Assembly: GCF_001679005.1 (NCBI RefSeq)
Contig: NZ_LXTW01000012.1
Location: 332,919-396,918 of the forward strand
Direction: 5' to 3'
Length of the DNA: 64,000 nt
Origin: Moraxella nonliquefaciens
Lineage (GTDB): Bacteria > Pseudomonadota > Gammaproteobacteria > Pseudomonadales > Moraxellaceae
The position numbers were made by a program, and so were the translations under genes. Of this stretch, positions 16,992 to 25,141 are shown one piece after another. Within the stretch, counting starts at the first letter, position 1. Each line of letters starts with the position of its first letter. Under the pieces are notes generated by a model. That model had not been told where the DNA came from. It did not search any database and saw only the letters and a program-made list of their open reading frames with translations.

Positions 16992-18499
16992 ACCTGTCTA
17001 TTAAGTTTTCATCTTTGCTTCCCTTATTACCTGCCATGATATTAGCCATGGCGGTGCTTTTGGTCATGCTTGCCATCGCCATCAAACGCTTACATGGTCT
17101 GATTGTTGGCTTAGCCGCTCTTGGGTTAAATGGGGCTTTGCTGGTGTTGCTGTTACAGTTTTTTGGTGTATTGCCTGCTTATGTCAATGGTGGCAATGTC
17201 ATGGGACTGTTTTTGGTGGATGGTTTTGCTTTGTTTAATAGCCTTATCATCATCGTTTCGGCTTTGGCGTGTGTTACGTTATCGTATCGCTATTTTCAAA
17301 GTTTTAATAACAACAAAGAAGAGCTGTACTTGCTACTTTTAATCAGCACGCTTGGGGCGGTTTTGATGACCTCATCTCATCACCTTGCCTCCTTTTTTGT
17401 CTCATTAGAGCTTTTGTCTGTACCCATGTATGGCATGCTAAGTTTTGCTTATCTAAAACAAAAATCCTTAGAATCGGGGCTAAAATACCTGATTTTATCG
17501 GCCACTGCTTCGGCGACTTTACTCATGGGTATGGCACTGATTTTTGCAGCAACAGGTGAGCTTGGCTTTACCCATCTTGGAGAGGCTTTGATGGCAGGTT
17601 TTGGGATACTGCCTTTGTTTGTGGTTGGGGCGGTCATGATGGTGGCAGCGGTTGCTTTTAAGTTATCGCTTGCACCATTTCATGCGTGGGCAGGCGATGT
17701 GTATCAAGGTTCTCCTGCCCCTGTTACGGCATTTTTGGCAAGCGTGGGCAAGGTGGCGGTGGTTGCCCTTACCGTGCGTTTTTTGCTGACAAGTGCAACT
17801 CCTGCCATATCAGCTATTGATGCGATATTGGTTGCCATTGTTGGGGTGTCTATCATGGCAGGGAACTTGCTTGCTCTGACTCAAACCAACCTAAAACGCC
17901 TGCTTGCGTTCTCATCTGTGGCACATATGGGTTATGTGCTGATTCCTCTCATCGCCACAGGGGCAACGGCAGATGCTGACAGTGTAATCAGTATGTATAT
18001 GCTTATCTATGCCTTATCCTCTGTTGGGGCATTTGGGGTGATTGTGCTGATGACAGGAGCGTACGGTGAAACCGACCGCAATAGAGCAACCCAAGAGATA
18101 GAAGATGAAGCGGACAGCATGGCGGTTTATCAAGGGTTGTTTTGGCGAAGACCTGTGCTGACAGCGGTTTTGACGGTGATGATTCTGTCCATGGCAGGCA
18201 TGCCACTTACCGCAGGATTTATCACCAAAATGCAGGTGCTGTTCGCTGCCATTCAAGGTGGGCGATTTGGACTTGCCTTTATGGTGGTTTTGGGCAGTGC
18301 CATCGGACTTTATTATTATCTAAAAGTGCTGCTTATCATGTTCAAACGCCCAATGACCATCGTGCCTTTTGATGTACCCAATGATTGGCGTGTTAAGGCA
18401 GGGGGGCTTGTACTGATTCTTATCACGGCATTTATTTTTGTGATGGGAATTTTGCCAAACACGCTCTTTAAAATGGCAAGTTTGGCAATTTTGGGGTAA
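16988..18499 (+). CDS. nuoN: NADH-quinone oxidoreductase subunit N
   Basis: Antiporter-like subunit (ND2 type), 503 residues and the last gene of the operon. FFVSLELLSVPMYGMLSF and FKLSLAPFHAWAGDVYQGSPAPVTAFL are the characteristic segments. A strong terminator follows seven bases after the stop. Confidence 0.97.
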   Translation: MNLSIKFSSLLPLLPAMILAMAVLLVMLAIAIKRLHGLIVGLAALGLNGALLVLLLQFFGVLPAYVNGGNVMGLFLVDGFALFNSLIIIVSALACVTLSYRYFQSFNNNKEELYLLLLISTLGAVLMTSSHHLASFFVSLELLSVPMYGMLSFAYLKQKSLESGLKYLILSATASATLLMGMALIFAATGELGFTHLGEALMAGFGILPLFVVGAVMMVAAVAFKLSLAPFHAWAGDVYQGSPAPVTAFLASVGKVAVVALTVRFLLTSATPAISAIDAILVAIVGVSIMAGNLLALTQTNLKRLLAFSSVAHMGYVLIPLIATGATADADSVISMYMLIYALSSVGAFGVIVLMTGAYGETDRNRATQEIEDEADSMAVYQGLFWRRPVLTAVLTVMILSMAGMPLTAGFITKMQVLFAAIQGGRFGLAFMVVLGSAIGLYYYLKVLLIMFKRPMTIVPFDVPNDWRVKAGGLVLILITAFIFVMGILPNTLFKMASLAILG

Positions 18500-18505
18500 A
18501 TAAAA

Positions 18506-18535
18506 ACAAGCACTTAGTTGGGTGCTTGTTTTTTT
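18506..18535 (+). terminator. Rho-independent terminator of the nuo operon
   Basis: Perfect 8-bp stem ACAAGCAC/GTGCTTGT with an 8-base loop followed by seven T. It lies directly after nuoN. Confidence 0.92.
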
Positions 18536-18662
18536 GCGCCTATCAAGACCATTTCAAAAACATCACAAAACCCATTTCAAGTGTCAAGTGCGTAACACGC
18601 ATCATAAAAGAGTTTGACTTAAAATAGGTGTTTACAGTTTATGATAATTTTGGGATTTATTA

Positions 18663-18932
18663 TTATAAATGCTGATTTTGGAGTTGATGACAGACTTTAA
18701 GGTTAAGATTAATAAAAGTTTCCCAGTCTATTTTATCTTTAAAATGAATGCGATAATAATTCTCCACTTGACAAATCAGGGGTCTATCATCATAAATTTG
18801 ACATAGATTGGTGTCGGTATCCAAAAACCTACAAATGCCATCGCCCCTATCCAAATAAGCGGTTACATCGCTTAAATGGACATGGCGACAGCATAGACCG
18901 CAAGCGGTGCAGGGAAATGGTGTGTGAGTCAA
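18663..18932 (-). CDS. YkgJ-like cysteine-cluster protein
   Basis: An 89-residue protein with the cysteine pattern CTACGLCCRH near the N-terminus and further cysteines in GICRFLDTDTNLCQIYDDRPLICQ, typical of the YkgJ/UPF0153 family, which probably binds zinc or iron; its function is unknown. The start is a TTG at 18932 whose first bases overlap the upstream gene's TGA (TTGA), so it is translationally coupled to the glycine-rich protein before it. It is the last gene of a three-gene reverse-strand cluster. Confidence 0.8.
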   Translation of the reverse strand: MTHTPFPCTACGLCCRHVHLSDVTAYLDRGDGICRFLDTDTNLCQIYDDRPLICQVENYYRIHFKDKIDWETFINLNLKVCHQLQNQHL

Positions 18933-19948
18933 GCAATCTCACCTTGATAATCATTGTCAATGATGTTTTTAACTTGAAAGATATTGCTTTCGGCATCGCC
19001 CAAAACATTGCCTTCTTTGTCCAAAATGGCAATATCCAGCATGGCTTTGATAAGTTGCATGATTTTGACATTTTTCATGACGCATAGCTTACTGTACTCG
19101 TTGTATTGACTGTAATCAACCCCTTGTTTGGCGATGACTTGCTCTAAGTCGTTTAGGGTTTTTTGGGCTTCTGTACGCACTTGATGAAATAAATCTTTCA
19201 GTTGTATTGCAAGTTTTGTAATGCCATCTATTGCTGTGATGGTGTTGTCAACATCTGCTTCAAATGCTTTTGCTTGGGCAATATTAGATTTGGCATCATC
19301 TAAGTTTTTACTTGCCTTGGCTCCCATATACCAACCAGCAATCAGCATGGCAGGACCTGCCGCCACTGCTCCTAGTACCATTGTGCCACCAGCAATACCA
19401 TAACCGCCAGCTGCCAATGGGCCGCCTCCAAGCCATGCTAGCGTGGCATTGGTGGCCGCTGCCCCACTGAGTGTACTGATGGCTGTGCCTGTGCTGGCAG
19501 CTCCAAGTGCCATTACGCCATTATAAGCCCCAAATGCTGCCAAAGCCCCACTGGTTGCACCGCCACCCACACCAAGACCTGAGCTTGCGATGAACGAGAC
19601 TTCTTGTCGTAGCATTCTAAAATCTGCTACATCAAATTCGGTCAATGATAGATTTCCCAAATTGCCATCATGTTCAAAATCGACATTTTTAATTTGACCA
19701 AATACTTCCAAGAACTTTTTGACCGACATATTTAATATAGTAACTTTGGCGGTGCCAAGTAGTTCAAGTGATGCTTGAGAATGTTTTTTGGCTTGTTCAA
19801 GATTAAACTCGGACTGCTCAACGTTGGCTTTGGCAAGCTCATTTAACTCTTTGGCTTCGTTGTTGTCCATGATGCCTTTTGCACCTTTGGCAACACCTGT
19901 AACGGCAGCCGCTACTGCAAGACCGCCTAAAACAATTGGGATTGGCAT
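18929..19948 (-). CDS. Uncharacterised glycine-zipper membrane-type protein
   Basis: A 339-residue protein that I do not recognise by name. An N-terminal hydrophobic segment (PIVLGGLAVAAAVTGVA) is followed by a probable coiled coil (~30-65), a central 120-residue region very rich in Gly, Ala, Ser and Thr (GLGVGGGATSGALAAFGAY, GPLAAGGYGIAGGTMVLG), then a second helical region (~215-275) and a mixed C-terminus. The Gly/Ala-rich centre resembles glycine-zipper segments that insert into membranes, so a pore-forming or membrane-remodelling role is conceivable, but that is inference. It starts 29 bases after the 512-residue gene upstream, and a plausible ribosome site (GGAGAAAT) precedes the ATG. 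Confidence 0.75.
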   Translation of the reverse strand: MPIPIVLGGLAVAAAVTGVAKGAKGIMDNNEAKELNELAKANVEQSEFNLEQAKKHSQASLELLGTAKVTILNMSVKKFLEVFGQIKNVDFEHDGNLGNLSLTEFDVADFRMLRQEVSFIASSGLGVGGGATSGALAAFGAYNGVMALGAASTGTAISTLSGAAATNATLAWLGGGPLAAGGYGIAGGTMVLGAVAAGPAMLIAGWYMGAKASKNLDDAKSNIAQAKAFEADVDNTITAIDGITKLAIQLKDLFHQVRTEAQKTLNDLEQVIAKQGVDYSQYNEYSKLCVMKNVKIMQLIKAMLDIAILDKEGNVLGDAESNIFQVKNIIDNDYQGEIA

Positions 19949-19977
19949 GATATTTCTCCGTTTGTGAAGGTTGAGGA

Positions 19978-21516
19978 TTAAATGATTAAGGGTTCATCAG
20001 ATAACATAATGTCATCTAATTCTTGTAAATTTTTAATGGGTAAATCTTTGCCCAAAAATTTAGCAAATTCATTGATGTTTTGACAAAACTCATCAGCGGT
20101 CAAGTCGTCATTAAAAGTAGCAAACAGTTTTTTGGTTTGATGGTCAAGCTCAATGCTTTTTTGTTCAAAAATGTCTTGAATAACGATGCGGTATTGTTCC
20201 GCCAAAATTTTGGCACTATTGCACTGCATTTCAATCAATATTCGCCGTTCACGAGCAATGTTTTTGTCTTTTAAAACATCAAAAAAACTTTGATAAAAAG
20301 TATTGGTTAGGGCATAACCAACCATACCACCAATCAGTCCACCAAGCACAGGAACGGGAATGGCAATTTGTCCTATGGTAGCAAATACCGATGATGATAA
20401 CATTCCTGTAACACTGATACCCATCTCTTGCATGAGTGTGCTTTCATCAATTTCGCCTTTGGCATAGCTGGCAACAGATTTGCTTGTAGCAAGACAAGCG
20501 GACACTATCATGGCAGGTAGGGCGGTTTTTGAAAGATTTCGGACGACTTCGTTTGCAGATTGTGCCATATAACTTTTGATGGCTGTGCCAGTAAAGGCGG
20601 TACCATAACCCACCCCTGCCGATTTTAGGGTATCCATACCTGTGTCTACGACAGCTTCACTTAGTTCTTTATTGCTGCTTTTATAAGCGATGATGTTGGT
20701 AACAAGTGAAATACTGCCACCAATTACAGCACCAAATTTTGCTCCTTGTATCCCTGCTTGATGACTGACCCTACTAATATCCTTAACGGTCTCCCACTCT
20801 GGATTTAGACGATAAGCGATGGCTTCTTCGGTGGTCATGCCAGAGTCACTGATTTTGCTTTCTAATTTTTCAAAATTCTTGGCTTGTTGTTTTAAGCCCT
20901 CTGCTTTGGTCAATTCGCCTTGTTGTCTAGTTCTTTCGGATTGTTGTTTTAAGCTTTTGGCCTGCTCACGACAGTATGCTTTGGCTTCTTCGACTTGCTC
21001 ACTTGGCATTTCTAGTCTATCCACCTCCAAATAGCGAGACAAATCATTTTTATCACCACTATTGCGTTTGGCGATTTTGTTGAGTAAATTCTTATAATTA
21101 CTCACAAACTTCATCTGTGAGGTGGAGATTTCTTGCCTTTCTAGCAACTCAACAATATCTACTACATTGTGGTTTTTACCATAACTGGCAATGTCCTCAC
21201 TGCGTGAAAATCGACTGTTGTTGCCACTCATAATCGCTTGGGCATTTTTTTTACTAACACTAGCAATCTCTGCTGAAAACCCTGCTTGTTGTTTTAGGTT
21301 TTGTTCATAATAATTGGGGTTTAGTTTTCCTTGTGCGACCTTTCGTAAACTTCTGTCAAAAATTTGCCCAGTCTCATAATCTACCCCACGAAGTCCCTTT
21401 AAAAACTCAGCACCTGCCAAGCCATAACGAGACACTGTTTCGGATAATGCCCCTGCGATAGCGGTATCAGTTAGGTTGTTACGGTTTTGTGGGTATGATG
21501 TGGTATTTGGGTTCAT
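19978..21516 (-). CDS. Uncharacterised 512-residue protein with glycine-zipper helices
   Basis: No recognised family. Residues ~1-160 are polar; ~165-235 look like a long charged helix or coiled coil (QAKSLKQQSERTRQQGELTK); ~250-400 contain several hydrophobic glycine-zipper segments (GIQGAKFGAVIGGSISLV, PVLGGLIGGMVGYALTN); the C-terminal ~110 residues are helical and charged. It heads a three-gene reverse-strand operon with the other glycine-zipper protein and the YkgJ-like protein. A G9 tract lies 34 bases upstream of the ATG, suggesting on/off control. A membrane-acting effector role is a guess from composition only. Confidence 0.75.
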   Translation of the reverse strand: MNPNTTSYPQNRNNLTDTAIAGALSETVSRYGLAGAEFLKGLRGVDYETGQIFDRSLRKVAQGKLNPNYYEQNLKQQAGFSAEIASVSKKNAQAIMSGNNSRFSRSEDIASYGKNHNVVDIVELLERQEISTSQMKFVSNYKNLLNKIAKRNSGDKNDLSRYLEVDRLEMPSEQVEEAKAYCREQAKSLKQQSERTRQQGELTKAEGLKQQAKNFEKLESKISDSGMTTEEAIAYRLNPEWETVKDISRVSHQAGIQGAKFGAVIGGSISLVTNIIAYKSSNKELSEAVVDTGMDTLKSAGVGYGTAFTGTAIKSYMAQSANEVVRNLSKTALPAMIVSACLATSKSVASYAKGEIDESTLMQEMGISVTGMLSSSVFATIGQIAIPVPVLGGLIGGMVGYALTNTFYQSFFDVLKDKNIARERRILIEMQCNSAKILAEQYRIVIQDIFEQKSIELDHQTKKLFATFNDDLTADEFCQNINEFAKFLGKDLPIKNLQELDDIMLSDEPLII

Positions 21517-21549
21517 GAATATTTCCTGTTAGTGTTTGTGAGTATTTTA

Positions 21550-21558
21550 CCCCCCCCC
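21550..21558 (-). promoter_or_regulatory. Poly-G9 tract in the promoter/leader of the unknown module
   Basis: Nine consecutive C on the plus strand (G on the coding strand) lie 34 bases before the ATG of the 512-residue gene. A TTGCAA (21564-21569) and a TAAAAT (coding strand, 21549-21544) flank the tract as possible -35 and -10 boxes with a 14-base spacer, so gain of G would move them towards the optimal 17. Alternatively the tract is in the leader, as in the M. catarrhalis uspA1 gene, where a poly-G tract ~30 bases before the start controls expression. Confidence 0.6.
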
Positions 21559-21635
21559 TTAATTTGCAAGGGTTATTTTACTTTTTTTTTAAATTCCTTT
21601 AAAATAATGCCAACTTCAAAACCCAGTCAAATTCC

Positions 21636-22436
21636 ATGTCCGACCAACACGCCACACCCATTACCGTACTTTCCAAGACCGTCTGGTCACCCACGCTGTT
21701 TAGCTTTACCACAACACGCCCAGATGGATTTCGTTTTGATGCAGGGCAATTTGCCCGTTTGGGCATCAATCCCAGCGAGCTTGCCAATGCCAAAAACGCC
21801 CCCAATGAGCGGATTTTTCGTGCTTATTCGGTAGCGTCAAGCCCTTATGATGAAGAGTTGGAATTTTTCTCGGTGGTCGTGCCTGACGGGGCGTTTACCA
21901 GTCAATTACAGCATTTGACGGTAGGCGATACGCTCTATCTTAACCCCGAGCCGTTTGGTTTTTTGACCCTTGCTCGCTACCAAGAACCTGCCCCAAAGGA
22001 TTTGTGGCTACTGGCAACAGGCACGGGACTTGCTCCATTTTTATCCATGCTTGGCGATTTGACCACTTGGCAAAATTACAGCGACATCGTACTGGTGTAC
22101 AGTGCCAGAACGCAAGCAGAACTTGCCTATCTTGATAAAATTCATGAATTAAATCAACAGTTTAGCGAACTGACCGACAACCCAGCTAAACTCCATTTTG
22201 TGCCGATTATCACTCGTGAAAAAGTGGAAAACTGCCTAAATGCTCGCATTCCTGCTTTGATAGACAGTGGCGAACTTGAAAACTTTGTCGGTTTAAACTT
22301 AAATCCTGCCACTTCTCATGTCATGCTCTGTGGCAATCCGCAGATGGTGGACGACACCAAAGAAAGTTTAAAAAACAAAGGTTTGGCGATGAACCGTAGG
22401 GGTGTGGGTAATATTGCAGTGGAGAATTATTGGTAG
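21636..22436 (+). CDS. fpr: Ferredoxin--NADP+ reductase
   Basis: A 266-residue FAD-dependent reductase that exchanges electrons between NADPH and ferredoxin or flavodoxin. The FAD site is RAYSVASSPYDEELEFF (RxYS motif), the NADP site starts with LLATGTGLAPFLSML, and the family-typical C-terminus ends in VENYW. Transcribed divergently from the unknown glycine-zipper cluster across a 119-base gap. No convincing ribosome site precedes the ATG at 21636. Confidence 0.93.
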   Translation: MSDQHATPITVLSKTVWSPTLFSFTTTRPDGFRFDAGQFARLGINPSELANAKNAPNERIFRAYSVASSPYDEELEFFSVVVPDGAFTSQLQHLTVGDTLYLNPEPFGFLTLARYQEPAPKDLWLLATGTGLAPFLSMLGDLTTWQNYSDIVLVYSARTQAELAYLDKIHELNQQFSELTDNPAKLHFVPIITREKVENCLNARIPALIDSGELENFVGLNLNPATSHVMLCGNPQMVDDTKESLKNKGLAMNRRGVGNIAVENYW

Positions 22437-22441
22437 GCAAT

Positions 22442-22476
22442 AAAAAACAGGGCGGTAGTATCTGCCCTGTTTTTTA
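22442..22476. terminator. Bidirectional terminator between fpr and the symporter
   Basis: AAAAAACAGGGC and GCCCTGTTTTTT form a 12-bp stem with a 10-base loop; A and T runs on both sides allow it to work for both convergent genes. Confidence 0.9.
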
Positions 22477-22494
22477 TTTAGTGTACTAAAACCA

Positions 22495-23985
22495 TCAATC
22501 CTTCCATGCTGTTCTGTCTGCTTCGGTTTTAAGCTTAGGAAACAGGTCGGGGTCAAAGCTGATGTCTTTTAGGTCAACACCTGACTTGATTTGACGTTCA
22601 TAGTCTTTTAGGACACGCAGTGCCACGGGCGATAGCCATACAATGGCGATAAGGTTAATAACTGCCATGATGCCCATCGTCAAGTCAGCAAAGTTCCAAA
22701 CCGTTTTTAGGTCGGCAACAGACCCCACAAAGACCATGACAAGCAGGGCGATGCGTAGCCCCATCATGGCAGGCTTGGCGTTTTTTTGACCAGATAAAAA
22801 CTCAATGTTGCTCTCGCCATAGCTATAATTGGCGATGATGGTGGTGAACGAAAAAAAGAAAATCGCCACCGCCACAAATACCACGCCAAATTGCCCCACA
22901 TATTGCGACAGAGCAAGCTGGGTAAGTTGAATGCCCGTCTGCTCAGAGTTTGGGTCAACCACACCAGATAAGATGATGATGGAGGCGGTAGCGGTACAGA
23001 TGACGATGGTATCCATAAACACCCCAAGCATTTGCATGAAACCTTGTACGGCAGGGTGATTGGGATAAGTCTGAGCGGTTGCAGCGGCGTTGGGAGCAGA
23101 ACCCATGCCCGCTTCGTTGGAGAACAGACCACGTTTTATGCCATTAATCATGGCTGATGCAACGGTATAGCCTAAGACCCCACCTGCGGCCTGTTCAAAT
23201 CCAAAGGCGGATTTGAAGATGATGGCAATGGCGGCAGGAAACTGGGTGATGTTGCTAATAATGATAAACAAAGCCAGCAAAACGTATAAAATCGCCATGA
23301 TTGGCACAATCTTACCTGCCACCTTAGCAACTGAACGCATGCCCCCAAAAACCACAGGAGCGACCAAAATCACTAAAAATAGCCCCGTTACCCAAGGGGG
23401 GATGTTAAAGGCTTCCAGACTTGCCTGAGCGATGGTATTGGCTTGCACACCATTAAAGGCAAGTCCAAAGGCAATGAGCAGGCACACCGAAAAGATGATG
23501 GCAAGCCAGCGTTGCCCCAACCCTGCTTGAATATAGTAGGCAGGGCCACCACGAAAGACGTTGTCAGTGTGGGGGACTTTATAAGCCTGAGCAAGAGCAG
23601 ACTCAATAAAGCTTGTTGCCATCCCCAAAATGGCTGTAACCCACATCCAAAACACCGCCCCAGCACCCCCCAAATAAATGGCGATGGCAACCCCTGCAAG
23701 GTTACCTGTACCGACCCGTGCTGCCAACGACGTCATTAGGGCTTCGTAGGAACTGATACCGCCCAAGCGACCGCCTTGCCCTGATACTCTAAGAAGTTTC
23801 CATAAATGTCCAAAATAGCGAAATTGAGCAAAGCCTGTGGCAATGGTAAAATAAATGCCTCCACCAACCAACAAAAACACAATAAGACCATACCAAGGAT
23901 TGCCCACTATTAGCCAATCGCCATTGCCCCAAATAAGGCTTACGCCCCAATTGATGAGACTGTTAAACCATTCAAACATAGCCAC
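22495..23985 (-). CDS. Sodium:alanine/glycine symporter (AGCS family)
   Basis: A 496-residue inner-membrane transporter with about eleven helices that takes up alanine or glycine with Na+. Family marks are SYEALMTSLAARVGTGNLAGVA, GGPAYYIQAGLG and the strongly conserved KRGLFSNEAGMGSAPNAAATA. The gene stands alone on the reverse strand. A perfect terminator hairpin lies 19 bases upstream of its ATG, in its own leader, which suggests attenuation. Confidence 0.93.
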   Translation of the reverse strand: MAMFEWFNSLINWGVSLIWGNGDWLIVGNPWYGLIVFLLVGGGIYFTIATGFAQFRYFGHLWKLLRVSGQGGRLGGISSYEALMTSLAARVGTGNLAGVAIAIYLGGAGAVFWMWVTAILGMATSFIESALAQAYKVPHTDNVFRGGPAYYIQAGLGQRWLAIIFSVCLLIAFGLAFNGVQANTIAQASLEAFNIPPWVTGLFLVILVAPVVFGGMRSVAKVAGKIVPIMAILYVLLALFIIISNITQFPAAIAIIFKSAFGFEQAAGGVLGYTVASAMINGIKRGLFSNEAGMGSAPNAAATAQTYPNHPAVQGFMQMLGVFMDTIVICTATASIIILSGVVDPNSEQTGIQLTQLALSQYVGQFGVVFVAVAIFFFSFTTIIANYSYGESNIEFLSGQKNAKPAMMGLRIALLVMVFVGSVADLKTVWNFADLTMGIMAVINLIAIVWLSPVALRVLKDYERQIKSGVDLKDISFDPDLFPKLKTEADRTAWKD

Positions 23986-23998
23986 TCCGTTTAGTTCA

Positions 23999-24026
23999 CA
24001 AAAAAAGCAAGGATTGACCTTGCTTT
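23999..24026 (-). terminator. Terminator-like hairpin in the leader of the AGCS symporter
   Basis: On the reverse strand AAAGCAAGG, a 5-base loop and CCTTGCTTT form a perfect 9-bp stem followed by a run of T (CTTTTTTTG). It ends about 14 bases before the symporter ATG, so it can only stop transcripts entering that gene. No other gene needing a terminator lies upstream on this strand. Confidence 0.75.
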
Positions 24027-24075
24027 GGTAAAGATGTTATTATAAAAAAAATTGTCAATGATTACAAGCGTTACA

Positions 24076-24091
24076 ATGATGGCACCATCAT
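24076..24091. promoter_or_regulatory. Inverted repeat, possible operator
   Basis: ATGATGG-CA-CCATCAT is a perfect 7-bp dyad in the 220-base gap between the divergent symporter and pncA genes. It could be a regulator site or part of the symporter leader; no family can be named. Confidence 0.35.
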
Positions 24092-24205
24092 GTTGGCGTG
24101 GATGAGATTGATAAAATAGCGACATATAAATTAGGCTTGCTTTTTGACAAAATTTTATGCAAACTAATAGACTTTTTAGACTTTTAAACAATAAAAGGAA
24201 TGTTT

Positions 24206-24820
24206 ATGAAAGCCTTACTGGTTGTGGATATACAAAACGGCTTTATTGATGGTAATTTGGCAGTGGCAAACAGCCATACAATCATCCCCATAATTAACCG
24301 TCTAATCGCCCATTTTGATACCGTCATTTTGACCCAAGATTATCACCCTGCCACGCACATCTCATTTTATCAAAACCATGTCGGCAAAGAGGCATTTGAT
24401 ACGATACAGTTACCTTATGGCACGCAGGTGCTATGGCCTGCCCACTGTGTGCAAGGCACACCTGATGCGAACTTTCATGATGATTTAAAGGCTGACAAAG
24501 CCCAATTAATCATCCGTAAAGGTTATCATCAGCACATAGACAGTTATTCAGCGTTCATGGAGGCAGATAGGACAACCAAAACAGGGCTGGCAGGCTATTT
24601 GCATGAACGTGGCGTAAGTGATGTGTATGTGGTTGGTATTGCCACTGATTTTTGTGTGGCATGGACAGCGATGGATGCGGTGGCATTTGGATTTGGGTGT
24701 ACGGTCATTACTGATGCAACCGCCCCAATTGACATGAATGGTTCATTAGATAAGGCCATGGCAGACATGACAGCAGTTGGGGTAGCGTTTATTGATTCAA
24801 AAGATATTATAAATCAATGA
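24206..24820 (+). CDS. pncA: Nicotinamidase
   Basis: A 204-residue cysteine amidohydrolase that converts nicotinamide to nicotinate for NAD salvage. The catalytic aspartate is in LLVVDIQNGFIDG, the lysine in LIIRKGYHQHIDSYSAF, the metal-binding residues in TQDYHPATHISF, and the catalytic cysteine in VVGIATDFCVAWTAMDA. The ATG at 24206 is chosen over 24200 because AAAAGGA has correct spacing only for the second. Confidence 0.94.
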   Translation: MKALLVVDIQNGFIDGNLAVANSHTIIPIINRLIAHFDTVILTQDYHPATHISFYQNHVGKEAFDTIQLPYGTQVLWPAHCVQGTPDANFHDDLKADKAQLIIRKGYHQHIDSYSAFMEADRTTKTGLAGYLHERGVSDVYVVGIATDFCVAWTAMDAVAFGFGCTVITDATAPIDMNGSLDKAMADMTAVGVAFIDSKDIINQ

Positions 24821-24914
24821 CTTATAAACTTTTTAAAACTTTTATTAAAAAGTGCTTGCCAAATTTTAAAAGGTGTATATAATATGCCACATCAAGACGA
24901 AAGTTGATGAATCT

Positions 24915-24999
24915 GGGGTCGTGGCGAAATTGGTAGACGCACTGGATTTAGGTTCCAGCGGGGCGACCCGTGAGAGTTCGAGTCTCTCCGACCCCACCA
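24915..24999 (+). tRNA. tRNA-Leu (UAG anticodon)
   Basis: An 85-base class II tRNA. The acceptor stem GGGGTCG pairs with CGACCCC, the anticodon stem CTGGA/TCCAG encloses the loop TTTAGGT (anticodon TAG, reading CUA/CUN), a long variable arm follows, the T arm is GAGAGTTCGAGTCTCTC and CCA is encoded. A terminator follows at once. Confidence 0.96.
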
Positions 25000-25006
25000 T
25001 ATACAA

Positions 25007-25034
25007 AAACCTGCTGTTAAGGCGGGTTTTTTGC
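25007..25034 (+). terminator. Terminator after tRNA-Leu
   Basis: AACCTGC/GCGGGTT stem (one G-T pair) with a short loop, followed by TTTTTT. Confidence 0.85.
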
Positions 25035-25141
25035 TATGTAAGTTTTAACATGTGATAAAATTAATTAAAATTTCAATAATCTCAATAATCTCAATGCCCA
25101 TCAGCCAAGTTTATCCTTAGCCAATCTTTATCCAAAACACC

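Noticed and set aside
3458..18256. Many 60-115 residue open frames antisense or out of frame within the nuo genes
   Set aside because: They overlap well-supported complex I genes, show no domain or ribosome site, and reflect codon bias of the real genes.
23986..24200. Glycine riboswitch upstream of the AGCS symporter
   Set aside because: Looked for because such riboswitches often precede this gene family, but none of the conserved aptamer segments are visible.
25074..25097. CTCAATAAT short tandem repeat before rimO
   Set aside because: About two and a half units in non-coding AT-rich DNA with no evident promoter link; probably chance.
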